Shown here piece after piece: positions 40,209 through 47,865 of a stretch of DNA of 64,000 bases. Source of the DNA: Caloramator sp. E03 (GTDB taxonomy: Bacteria; Bacillota; Clostridia; Clostridiales; Caloramatoraceae); the NCBI RefSeq assembly GCF_006016075.1, contig NZ_CP040093.1:2025501-2089500 (forward strand), written 5' to 3'. The notes below the pieces were generated by a model. The model searched no databases, was not told the DNA's origin, and saw nothing but the letters and a program-made list of their open reading frames with translations. Position 1 is the first letter of the stretch. Each line of letters starts with the position of its first letter. The position numbers and the translations under genes are program-made.

Positions 40209-41153
40209 ATGAATATGGATTTTAGACGTTTATGGGAAAAATATGGAACTTTAGGTATACTGCTTTTAATTATAATATTATTGGGTATACTTTCACCACA
40301 TTATTTTTTAACAGGTAATAATCTAACTCAAGTTGTACTTCAAAGTTCAATTACAATATTATTAGCATGTGGAGAGTTTTTTGCGATACTAATAGCTGGG
40401 ATTGACCTTTCGATAGGTTCAATTGTTGCTTTAACTGGAATGATAACCTCAAAAATGATGATGAGCGGTTTCCCTGTATTAGTTGCAATAATAATTGGAG
40501 GGATTTTATTTGGCGCACTATTAGGAGCAATCAATGGAAATCTTGTAAATATAACAGGACTTCACCCATTTATAATTACTTTAGGTACACAGGCAATCTA
40601 CAGAGGATTGACCCTTATTATTTCAAATGCACGACCGGTATTTGGTTTCCCCAAAGGATTTATTAAGGGAATTGCGGGCTGGATATGGAAAATTCCAATT
40701 CCAGTAATTATAGCTCTTGTGGTTGCACTTATATTAACATTTATAACAAAAAAGACAAAACTAGGAAGAAATATTTATGCACTTGGCGGCAACAGCCAAG
40801 CAGCATGGTATTCAGGTATTAATATAAAGCTTCATACACTAATAGTATTTATTATATCGGGAATATGTGCAGGAACTGCTGGAGTTGTATTAACTGCAAG
40901 GCTAGGTGCAGCAGAACCTCTTGCAGGTATTGGATTTGAAACTTATGCGATTGCTTCTGCGATAATAGGAGGTACAAGCTTTTTTGGAGGAAAAGGAAAT
41001 ATATTCGGCGTAGTAATGGGAGGACTCATAATAGGAGTAATAAGTAATGGACTTAATATTCTTAATGTTCCTACATATTATCAGCAAATAGTTATGGGTT
41101 CATTAATAATTATCGCTGTTTCAATTGATAAAATATTCAGCAGAAGGAGGTAA
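40209..41153 (+). CDS. alsC: D-allose ABC transporter permease (AlsC)
   Basis: 314 residues, BPD_transp_2 family, with about eight to ten membrane segments. Signature segments are AGIDLSIGSIVALTGMI, GLHPFIITLGTQAIYRGLTLI, LGGNSQAAWYSGINI and IASAIIGGTSFFGGKGNI. It forms the membrane channel with AlsA. The last codons contain the AGAAGGAGG ribosome site of alsE, so the two are translationally linked. Confidence 0.92.
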   Translation: MNMDFRRLWEKYGTLGILLLIIILLGILSPHYFLTGNNLTQVVLQSSITILLACGEFFAILIAGIDLSIGSIVALTGMITSKMMMSGFPVLVAIIIGGILFGALLGAINGNLVNITGLHPFIITLGTQAIYRGLTLIISNARPVFGFPKGFIKGIAGWIWKIPIPVIIALVVALILTFITKKTKLGRNIYALGGNSQAAWYSGINIKLHTLIVFIISGICAGTAGVVLTARLGAAEPLAGIGFETYAIASAIIGGTSFFGGKGNIFGVVMGGLIIGVISNGLNILNVPTYYQQIVMGSLIIIAVSIDKIFSRRR

Positions 41154-41157
41154 AAAT

Positions 41158-41859
41158 ATGGACTGCAAATTTTCACCATCACTTATGTGTATGAATTTGC
41201 TTGAGCTTAAAAATCAAATAGATATATTGAATGAAAGAGCAGATTTTTACCATATTGATATTATGGATGGACATTATGTAAATAATATTACTTTATCACC
41301 CTATTTTATAAAACAAATAAGAAGTATTGCAAAACTTCCTATTGATGCACATCTTATGGTTGAGAAACCAGAGAGTATAATTAATGATGCTGCAAAGGCA
41401 GGAGCTGATTATATAACACCTCACGCTGAGACAATAGACAGGCAGGCATTTAGGATAATAAAAAAGATTAAAGATCTTGGATGCCGAGCAGGTATTGCAT
41501 TAAATCCAGCAACTTCAATTGAAAGTATAAAATATTATCTTCATCTTCTTGATAAAATTACAATAATGACTGTAGATCCTGGATTTGCAGGTCAGCCTTT
41601 TATACCAGAAATGCTTAAAAAAATAGAACAGTTAAAAGAAATAAAGCAAAAAAATGGATATAAATATTTAATTGAAGTAGATGGAGCATGCAATTTTAAA
41701 ACTTTCAGTGAGCTCTTTAAAGCAGGTGCTGAGGTATTCATTTTAGGTACATCAGGTTTATTTGGTTTAGATGATAATCTTGAAAAAGCATGGGATATTA
41801 TGATTGATAATTTTAGTTATCAAATAAAAAATATTCAAAAAATAGAATCTGTTTCATAA
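41158..41859 (+). CDS. alsE: D-allulose-6-phosphate 3-epimerase (AlsE)
   Basis: 233 residues from ATG 41158. A ribulose-phosphate-3-epimerase-type TIM barrel, but with the AlsE features SPSLMCMNLLELKNQI, HIDIMDGHYVNNITLSPYF, DAHLMVEKPE, YITPHAETIDRQAFR, MTVDPGFAGQPFIPEMLKKI and VDGACN...FILGTSGLF. The metal ligands His and Asp of the HIDIMDGH segment, His of DAHLM and Asp of EVDG are present. It converts D-allulose 6-phosphate to fructose 6-phosphate, the last step of allose catabolism. The similarity to E. coli AlsE is clearly higher than to Rpe. Confidence 0.93.
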   Translation: MDCKFSPSLMCMNLLELKNQIDILNERADFYHIDIMDGHYVNNITLSPYFIKQIRSIAKLPIDAHLMVEKPESIINDAAKAGADYITPHAETIDRQAFRIIKKIKDLGCRAGIALNPATSIESIKYYLHLLDKITIMTVDPGFAGQPFIPEMLKKIEQLKEIKQKNGYKYLIEVDGACNFKTFSELFKAGAEVFILGTSGLFGLDDNLEKAWDIMIDNFSYQIKNIQKIESVS

Positions 41860-41885
41860 TAAATTGAAGTATATGGAGGAATAAG

Positions 41886-42455
41886 ATGTATTTAAATAGT
41901 AAAGAGCCATTTTTTACAATGTTTGATAGAGAAAAATTAATTTTATCTAATTTCAGCGATTTTGAAGAAAGAAAAATATCAGATTTAAAGGGATATTTTT
42001 TGAATGAAGCCATCAGACAAAAAATGGAATATGATAACAATACAATTGTATACAAAGTATATAAACAGAATGTACCTCATGAAGAAGGAGAGCTTCTTCA
42101 TTGTATAACAATAATTGAACCTGGAAATGTTGATGGAGAATTTTTTATGACAAAAGGACATTACCATGTAAATGAAAATTGTGCCGAGATATACTATGGA
42201 CAATCAGGAATGGGACTGCTTATAATGCAGAATGGAAATAGGGTAGAAAAAATTGAGATGAATGCTGGTACGATTGCATATATACCTGCAGGATGGGGGC
42301 ATAGAACAGTAAACATAAAAGAAAGTGAACCTTTTGTATTTTTTTCAATATGGCCTGCTCAATCGGGTTATAACTATCAAAAAAGCATTGATGAACCATT
42401 TAAATGCAGAGTTTTTAGGAAAAACAACGGATATGAATTAAAATATTTTATTTAA
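41886..42455 (+). CDS. Cupin-type phosphoglucose-isomerase-like protein, candidate allose-6-phosphate isomerase
   Basis: 189 residues of the cupin phosphoglucose isomerase family (GPI, PF06560; archaeal PgiA). The metal-binding cupin motifs are TKGHYHVNENCAEIYYGQSG (two His and one Glu) and AYIPAGWGHRTVN (third His). Known members interconvert glucose 6-phosphate and fructose 6-phosphate with Fe or Mn. Here it sits between alsE and alsK in place of rpiB, which provides allose-6-phosphate isomerase in E. coli. Either it isomerises allose 6-phosphate to allulose 6-phosphate, or it passes the final fructose 6-phosphate to glucose 6-phosphate. The first is the missing step; this is inference. Confidence 0.85.
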   Translation: MYLNSKEPFFTMFDREKLILSNFSDFEERKISDLKGYFLNEAIRQKMEYDNNTIVYKVYKQNVPHEEGELLHCITIIEPGNVDGEFFMTKGHYHVNENCAEIYYGQSGMGLLIMQNGNRVEKIEMNAGTIAYIPAGWGHRTVNIKESEPFVFFSIWPAQSGYNYQKSIDEPFKCRVFRKNNGYELKYFI

Positions 42456-42464
42456 GGTGATAAG

Positions 42465-43379
42465 ATGGAATATAAAGACTATGTTATAGGTATAGATATT
42501 GGGGGAACGAATATAAGGATTGGCATGGTAGATAAAGAAGGAGAACTTTATAATTTTATAATTCAAAGCAGTAGTTTTTTAAGTAATCCTAATACATCTG
42601 TATCAATGCTAAAAAAGTATATTAATGATTATATAAGTAAATATTCAATAGGAAAGCTTTTGGCAATTGCCATAGGATTTCCATCAACCATAAGCAAAGA
42701 TAAAAAAATAGTTTATTCAACTCCTAATCTTACAGGCTTTAATAATATTAATATAGTAGATAATTTCGAAAATGATTTTAAAGTACCTGTTTTTATAGAT
42801 AAGGATGTTAATTATCTTCTGAAATGGGATATTAGAAATAAAAAAATAAATGATAAAGAAATAATTATTGGATTTTATATAGGTACTGGTTATGGAAATG
42901 CAATTTGCATAAATGGTAATTTTTTATCAGGTAAAAATGGTGTTGCAGGTGAATTAGGGCATATTCCAGTACTCGGCGGTAAGGATATATGTGGATGTGG
43001 AAACGAAGGATGCATGGAGATATATGCGTCAGGAAAGAAATTGAGTCAAATAAAAGATAAGTATTTTCCTAAAACAGAAATATCTAATATATTTTTAGAA
43101 CATGCTGATAGCAAATATATAAAAAAATTTATTGATAATATATCTATACCTGTTGCTACAGAGGTAAACATATTTGATCCTGATGTAATTATAGTAGGAG
43201 GAGGAGTTCTTCAAATGAAAGGATTTCCGTTCGATGAATTCGAAAGGTGTCTTTATAGGCATTTGAGAAAACCTTATCCTGCTGAAAACATAGAGATTTT
43301 ATATTCAGAACAAAATCAAATTAGTGGTATTCTTGGTGCAGCATATTGTGCACATGAAAGTATAGGTAGCATTCTCTAG
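42465..43379 (+). CDS. alsK: D-allose kinase (AlsK), ROK family
   Basis: 304 residues. IGIDIGGTNIRIGMV (phosphate 1 motif), IGFPSTISKDKKIVYSTPNL, FIDKDVNYLLKWD, FYIGTGYGNAICINGN, GVAGELGHIPV and the zinc-binding CGCGNEGCMEIYASG follow the AlsK subgroup of ROK sugar kinases; the VEIFDPD-type and GGGV motifs are at the end. It phosphorylates D-allose at C6. In most ROK kinases the catalytic Asp is in the NDVN-like segment; here it reads DKDVN, as in AlsK. Last gene of the operon. Confidence 0.92.
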   Translation: MEYKDYVIGIDIGGTNIRIGMVDKEGELYNFIIQSSSFLSNPNTSVSMLKKYINDYISKYSIGKLLAIAIGFPSTISKDKKIVYSTPNLTGFNNINIVDNFENDFKVPVFIDKDVNYLLKWDIRNKKINDKEIIIGFYIGTGYGNAICINGNFLSGKNGVAGELGHIPVLGGKDICGCGNEGCMEIYASGKKLSQIKDKYFPKTEISNIFLEHADSKYIKKFIDNISIPVATEVNIFDPDVIIVGGGVLQMKGFPFDEFERCLYRHLRKPYPAENIEILYSEQNQISGILGAAYCAHESIGSIL

Positions 43380-43712
43380 GAATGAAAATCATTTTTTGTA
43401 ATTGAATTGATTTTGAATCCTTCTTGATAAGATAATAGAGCCTTTTAAATTATAACATTCTAATTATAACCATTTTCATAATATTTTATATATGATTTAT
43501 ATGAAATTAGTTAAAATATTTAATTAGAAATAGTATGAGCTTTAATTCAGAACCTTTAAGGTTCTGAATTGAAATTTTTACAATAAAGGAGGTTTTTGAT
43601 TAATTTACACAAAATTATTTACAGTTTCGATTTTCTATTAAAGAAAATACTTTGGCTTTCTAATAAATGTTTAGGATTATTTATAACCTCAACATTTATT
43701 AAAAAGCCGTTT
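43380..43712. other. 333-bp AT-rich gap with two terminators
   Basis: No supported gene. It contains the als terminator and a long bidirectional hairpin before the ABC-F gene. An 83-codon plus-strand ORF starting near 43596 overlaps the ABC-F gene antisense and is not accepted, although AAAGGAGG lies in front of it. Confidence 0.55.
43544..43578 (+). terminator. Terminator after the als operon
   Basis: Perfect stem AATTCAGAACC/GGTTCTGAATT (43544-43554, 43560-43570) and TTTAA loop, followed by GAAATTTTT. Confidence 0.7.
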
Positions 43713-43714
43713 TT
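43654..43714. terminator. Long bidirectional hairpin between als and the ABC-F gene
   Basis: Arms 43654-43671 and 43691-43708 pair at 17 of 18 positions with a 19-nt loop. A T-run follows on the plus strand (43710-43714). On the minus strand it directly follows the ABC-F stop codon, so it probably ends that transcript too. Confidence 0.65.
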
Positions 43715-45632
43715 ATTCCTCCACTTCTATAAGCAACTCTTCCCACCTTTGATAAAGCTCATCAAGAATCTTTTTTGTGTTTTCAAATTCCTTGTTAACT
43801 TTTATTGCCTTTTCTGGATCCTTGTATGTCTCTTCAAGGCACATTAAGCTTTGAAGTTCTTGAATTTTCAAATCTGTTTCCTCAATCATCTTTTCTATTT
43901 TTTTAAGTTCTTCTTTTTGTTGTTTCTTTTTTATTTGTAATTCTCTAAGCTTTCTTTTTTCTTCTCTTATTTCTGTTTTAGTCTTTCCTTCGATGTTTAC
44001 TATTATTTCATCCTGATTTGAGTTTTTCTTTGAAATATAGTATTGGAAATTTCCAAGGTATTCAGTTATATTTCCATCTTCCATTTCAAGTATTTTGTTT
44101 ATTACTTTATTTAAAAAGTATCTATCATGGGAAATAACAAATAGGGTTCCCTCGTATTCTAATAAAGCTTTTTCAAGGGCTTCCCTTGAGAGTATATCAA
44201 GATGGTTTGTAGGCTCATCTAATAGGAGAAAGTTAGCTTTAGATAGCATAAGTTTTAAAAGAGAAAGCCTGCATTTTTCTCCTCCAGATAGGCTTTCAAC
44301 CTTCTTAAACACATCATTCCCTGTAAATAAAAATGCAGCAAGGTAGTTTCTTACCTGAGTTATAGTCAAGTTGGGGTAATCATCCCAAATTTCATCTATT
44401 ATCATTTTGTCAGGTGATAAGTCTTTTTGTTCCTGATCATAATATCCTATATAAACATTTTTACCAAGCCTTATCATTCCATTATCGGGATTTAATTTTC
44501 CACAAATCATCTTGAATAAAGTTGTTTTTCCCCTGCCATTTTCCCCAACGAGTGCTGTTTTTTCTCCTCTTTTTATCATAAAAGATAGGTTGGTAAATAA
44601 AGTTTTATCATTAAAGGATTTTGAAAGGTCTTCAACAATAAGCACATCATTTCCACTTTTGTATTTAACATCGAATTTGATTTTAGCAGTTTTATCTTCA
44701 GTGAGTGGTTTTTCAAGCCTTTGTATTCTTTCTAAAGCCTTTTCCCTGCTTTCAGCCTGCTTTATACTTTTTTCTCTATTGAAAGATCTATATCTTTCTA
44801 TAATCTCCTCAAGTCTTTTTATTTCTTTTTGCTGAAGAGAATATTCTTTCATGCTTTGCTCAAGTCGCTTTTCTCTTTCAGCAATAAAAAAGGAATAATT
44901 GCCATTGTATTCTTCTACAATCCCATTATTAAGCTCAAAAGTTTTATTAGTAATCTCATCAAGAAAATACCTGTCATGGGATATTATTAATACAGTTCCC
45001 TTATATTCCTTAAGAAAGTTTTCAAGGAACTGTATAGCGTCAAGGTCAAGATGATTAGTTGGCTCATCAAGAAGGAGTATGTCAGGATTAGATAGCAAAA
45101 GCTTAGATAATGCTACCCTTGTTTTTTGACCTCCAGAAAGGTTTGCTATTTTCTTTGAAAAATCTTCATTTGATATTCCAAGACCTATCAGCATACCTTT
45201 GGCAAAACTTTCACAACCATAGCCATTATTTCTTTCATATTCTTCCTGAAGGTGACCATATTCATTAAGTAATTTTTTATATTCGTTAGAGTTAAAGTTT
45301 TCTTTTGACATTAGTATTTCAAGTTCTCTTAACCTGTTTTCTATATTTTTTATATTTGAAAAAACGTTCATTGTTTCTTCAAAAACTGTAAGGTTTTCAT
45401 CAAGGTCTAAATTTTGGGATAAATATCCAATTTTCTTGTTTTGACCTATAAAAATATCACCAGAGTCTGGTTTTAGTTCATTACAAATTATTTTAAACAG
45501 GGTAGTTTTACCTGCTCCGTTTGGTCCTACTAATCCAACCTTTTCATATTCATTTATTGCAAATGTAATATCTTTTAATATTACTTCTATACCATAGCTT
45601 TTTTGTATTTTATTTAAAGATAATGCAATCAT
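43713..45632 (-). CDS. ABC-F family ATP-binding protein
   Basis: 639 residues from ATG 45632 (GGGGTG upstream); a 30-codon N-terminal extension in the open frame has no ribosome site and does not look like the family. Two ABC domains without membrane segments: GPNGAGKTTLFK, LSGGQKTRVALSKLLL, LLLDEPTNHLD in the first; GENGRGKTTLFK, LSGGEKCRLSLLKLML, LLLDEPTNHLD in the second. The linker between them is basic and coiled-coil-like, and a C-terminal coiled coil rich in Lys/Glu is present, as in Uup/YdiF-type proteins. ABC-F proteins act on the ribosome; this one looks like a housekeeping type rather than an antibiotic resistance factor. Confidence 0.9.
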   Translation of the reverse strand: MIALSLNKIQKSYGIEVILKDITFAINEYEKVGLVGPNGAGKTTLFKIICNELKPDSGDIFIGQNKKIGYLSQNLDLDENLTVFEETMNVFSNIKNIENRLRELEILMSKENFNSNEYKKLLNEYGHLQEEYERNNGYGCESFAKGMLIGLGISNEDFSKKIANLSGGQKTRVALSKLLLSNPDILLLDEPTNHLDLDAIQFLENFLKEYKGTVLIISHDRYFLDEITNKTFELNNGIVEEYNGNYSFFIAEREKRLEQSMKEYSLQQKEIKRLEEIIERYRSFNREKSIKQAESREKALERIQRLEKPLTEDKTAKIKFDVKYKSGNDVLIVEDLSKSFNDKTLFTNLSFMIKRGEKTALVGENGRGKTTLFKMICGKLNPDNGMIRLGKNVYIGYYDQEQKDLSPDKMIIDEIWDDYPNLTITQVRNYLAAFLFTGNDVFKKVESLSGGEKCRLSLLKLMLSKANFLLLDEPTNHLDILSREALEKALLEYEGTLFVISHDRYFLNKVINKILEMEDGNITEYLGNFQYYISKKNSNQDEIIVNIEGKTKTEIREEKRKLRELQIKKKQQKEELKKIEKMIEETDLKIQELQSLMCLEETYKDPEKAIKVNKEFENTKKILDELYQRWEELLIEVEE

Positions 45633-45727
45633 ATAAACACCCCAAATATATAGTAACAAAAATATTTTACTATAAAAAATTATCAATTGAATATATTTTA
45701 TGAAATTTATTTTGATTGACACATAAA

Positions 45728-45743
45728 TGTTTATATATTAACA
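45728..45743 (+). promoter_or_regulatory. Putative Rex operator
   Basis: TGTTTATATATTAACA fits the Rex half-sites TGTTAA-N4-TTAACA with one mismatch. It lies 93 nt before rex and 96 nt before the divergent ABC-F gene, so it may mediate NADH-dependent autoregulation of rex. Confidence 0.5.
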
Positions 45744-45835
45744 TATTTATATAAAATAATAAAGTAAATATTATGTAAATATTATTTAATATATTTTAAT
45801 TATAAAATTAAAAATTTAGGAGTTGAATTTGTATC

Positions 45836-46483
45836 ATGAACAAGAAAACTATGATTTCAATGGCTGTTATCAGGAGACTCCCTAAATATCTCAGGTATCT
45901 CGGAGAACTTTTAAATAATGACATAACAAGGATATCATCTAAGGAACTTTCAGAAAGGACGGGCTTTACAGCATCTCAAATTAGGCAGGATTTAAACTGT
46001 TTTGGAGATTTTGGACAGCAAGGCTATGGATATAACGTAAGGGAGCTTTATGATCAGATAAGCAAAATATTAGGACTAAACAGGAGTTATACTACAGTTA
46101 TAATCGGAGCAGGAAATATAGGACAGGCTATTGCAAACTATACTAATTTCGAAAAGCTTGGATTTGTATTAAAGGGAATGTTTGATAAAAATCCAAAGCT
46201 AATTGGTATTAAAATAAGAGATCTTGAGGTTAGGGATGTTGAAGAGCTTCCAGATTTTCTCGAAAATAATAAAATTGATATTGGAATTATATGTGTTCCC
46301 AAAAAGCAGGCTCAAGGTATTGCGGATATTTTTGTTAAAAATGGAATTAAGGCAATATGGAATTTTGCTCCAACAGATTTAACTGTTCCAGATGATGTAA
46401 TAGTTGAGAATGTACACTTAAGCGAAAGCCTATTGACTTTAAGCTATAGGCTAAATGAAGATAAACTTTTTAAAGATAAATAA
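45836..46483 (+). CDS. rex: Redox-sensing transcriptional repressor Rex
   Basis: 215 residues. An N-terminal winged helix (RRLPKYLRYL, ELSERTGFTASQIRQDLNCFGDFGQQGYGYNV) and a Rossmann domain (IIGAGNIGQAIANY) that senses the NADH/NAD ratio. Rex represses fermentation and NADH-oxidising genes when NADH is low. The domain-swap C-terminal helix (NVHLSESLLTLSYRL) is present. The AGGAG site lies about 13 nt from ATG, longer than usual. Confidence 0.96.
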   Translation: MNKKTMISMAVIRRLPKYLRYLGELLNNDITRISSKELSERTGFTASQIRQDLNCFGDFGQQGYGYNVRELYDQISKILGLNRSYTTVIIGAGNIGQAIANYTNFEKLGFVLKGMFDKNPKLIGIKIRDLEVRDVEELPDFLENNKIDIGIICVPKKQAQGIADIFVKNGIKAIWNFAPTDLTVPDDVIVENVHLSESLLTLSYRLNEDKLFKDK

Positions 46484-46497
46484 ACCTTATCTATAAG

Positions 46498-46526
46498 AAA
46501 TAGGGCATGTATAACATGCCCTATTT
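46498..46526. terminator. Bidirectional terminator between rex and the thioredoxin reductase-like gene
   Basis: A perfect 13-bp stem (46498-46510 with 46514-46526) with an A-rich left and T-rich right edge. The stop codon of the minus-strand gene lies inside the right arm. Confidence 0.75.
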
Positions 46527-47366
46527 TAGGTTATCTATATAGTCTGCTGCAGAAAGTGCTGCCACTTGCCCCTCACCTAAGGCTTTTGCTATCTGGTAGG
46601 GCTTTCCTGTAACATCCCCTGCTGCAAAAAGACCTTTTATATTAGTTTCCATATTTCTATTAACTTTAACATGAGCACCATCTACATCAAGTCCAGGAAT
46701 TAATGTTTTTAATGGATAACTATCTTTAATCACAAAGAAGCCATCGGCTGAAATTTCATTGTTTTTTAGAATAAGTTTCTTTGCTGATAAATCACCTTCA
46801 AATCTTAAAGGCATATCCTTTACTATTTCTACGTTGTTATTAAAATTAAAATCATCGTTTATTGCTGGTACAAAATAAACTTTGTTACAAACTTCAGATA
46901 AGAATCTTGTTTCCTCAATTGATTCTTTATTATATCCAACAACTGCAACAGTTTTTCCTTTATAAAGGGGTGCATCGCAGGTGGCACAATAACTAACGCC
47001 GGAGCCTAAAAATTTGTCCTCTCCATCGATTGACTTTTTAAAATCAACTCCTACTGCAAGTATTACTGTTTTAGCTTCAAACATATCGGTTTCAGCTTGT
47101 ATGGCAAAGTATTTATCCATAGTATAAACCATATTTACCATCTTTGATGAAAAGGTTATGTTAAGGGATGATAGATGGTCATTTAGCTTTGTAATAAGTT
47201 CGGGACCTTTTATTTCAACAAATCCTGGATAGTTATGGATTGAAGGGGACAGCATAACTTTTTTGCTGTCCCTTCCAAACATTAAAACAGACTTATTTCT
47301 TGCTATTGCGTTTATTGCAGCAGATATTCCAGCAGGACCTTTGCCTATTATTGCAACGTCATACAT
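46521..47366 (-). CDS. Thioredoxin reductase-like flavoprotein with degenerate NADPH site
   Basis: 281 residues, about 30 shorter than NADPH-thioredoxin reductases. The FAD motif IIGKGPAGISAAINA, the redox CATC (Cys127, Cys130) and the FAD-binding GLFAAGDVTGKPYQIAKALGEGQVAALSA are intact. The second nucleotide site is not: where TrxR has a GGGxSAxEEA motif it reads VVGYNKESIEETRFL, and the HRR...R motif for the NADPH phosphate is replaced by VYFVPAINDDF. Clostridial ferredoxin-dependent flavin thioredoxin reductases (FFTR) show this kind of loss. It overlaps trxA by 1 nt (TAATG), so its partner is clear; the electron donor is inferred to be ferredoxin. Confidence 0.87.
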   Translation of the reverse strand: MYDVAIIGKGPAGISAAINAIARNKSVLMFGRDSKKVMLSPSIHNYPGFVEIKGPELITKLNDHLSSLNITFSSKMVNMVYTMDKYFAIQAETDMFEAKTVILAVGVDFKKSIDGEDKFLGSGVSYCATCDAPLYKGKTVAVVGYNKESIEETRFLSEVCNKVYFVPAINDDFNFNNNVEIVKDMPLRFEGDLSAKKLILKNNEISADGFFVIKDSYPLKTLIPGLDVDGAHVKVNRNMETNIKGLFAAGDVTGKPYQIAKALGEGQVAALSAADYIDNLK

Positions 47367-47689
47367 TATAAATCAAGTGCTCCTTTAATAGCATCTTCAA
47401 TTTGGTTTTCTGGTCTAAAACCAACTATTTTTCCTAATGCTTTTCCATCTTTAAAAAGTATTAGGGTTGGAATACTTGAAATCCCGAACATATTAGCGCT
47501 ATTTGGATTTTGATCAACATCCACCTTAACAACTTTAAGCTTACCATCAAATTTAGATGCGATATTATCAATTACAGGTGCAAGCATTCTGCATGGACCG
47601 CACCATGTAGCCCAGAAATCAACAAGTACAGGTTTGTCAGATTCTAAAACTTCTAATTTAAAATTTGCATCGTTTGCATGTACTACCAT
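47366..47689 (-). CDS. trxA: Thioredoxin
   Basis: 107 residues with the active site WCGPC (Cys30, Cys33), the buried Asp24 region VLVDFWATW, cis-Pro in SSIPTLILF, and Gly-rich GKALGKIVGF. A standard cytosolic thioredoxin reducing ribonucleotide reductase, MsrA and other substrates. First gene of a two-gene operon with the reductase. ATTAGGAGG-like site (GGAGGTAATT) precedes ATG. Confidence 0.96.
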   Translation of the reverse strand: MVVHANDANFKLEVLESDKPVLVDFWATWCGPCRMLAPVIDNIASKFDGKLKVVKVDVDQNPNSANMFGISSIPTLILFKDGKALGKIVGFRPENQIEDAIKGALDL

Positions 47690-47708
47690 ATTAATTACCT
47701 CCTATCAA

Positions 47709-47723
47709 TACCCCTAAGGGGTA
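47709..47723 (-). promoter_or_regulatory. Palindrome in the trxA leader, possible CsoR/CstR-type operator
   Basis: TACCCCTAAGGGGTA is a palindrome with 7-bp arms between the -10 box and the ribosome site. Sites of the form TACCCC...GGGGTA are bound by the CsoR/CstR/FrmR (DUF156) repressors that sense copper, persulfide or formaldehyde. Assignment is inference. Confidence 0.4.
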
Positions 47724-47734
47724 ACTATATTATT

Positions 47735-47763
47735 ATGATATTCATTATTTTTGGGTATGTCAA
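47735..47763 (-). promoter_or_regulatory. Promoter of trxA
   Basis: On the minus strand TTGACA (47758-47763), 17-nt spacer, TATCAT (47735-47740). Confidence 0.65.
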
Positions 47764-47865
47764 TAGTTTTTGATATAATTTATTTGTCAAAAAATATTGA
47801 GTGGAACAAAATTAAAATATAAAGTGTCATAATTATACAAGAATAATTTATAAAGAGGTGATTGC

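Noticed and set aside
43596-43847. 83-codon plus-strand ORF with AAAGGAGG in front
   Set aside because: It overlaps the end of the ABC-F gene antisense, runs through a long terminator hairpin and has a composition like random AT-rich DNA.
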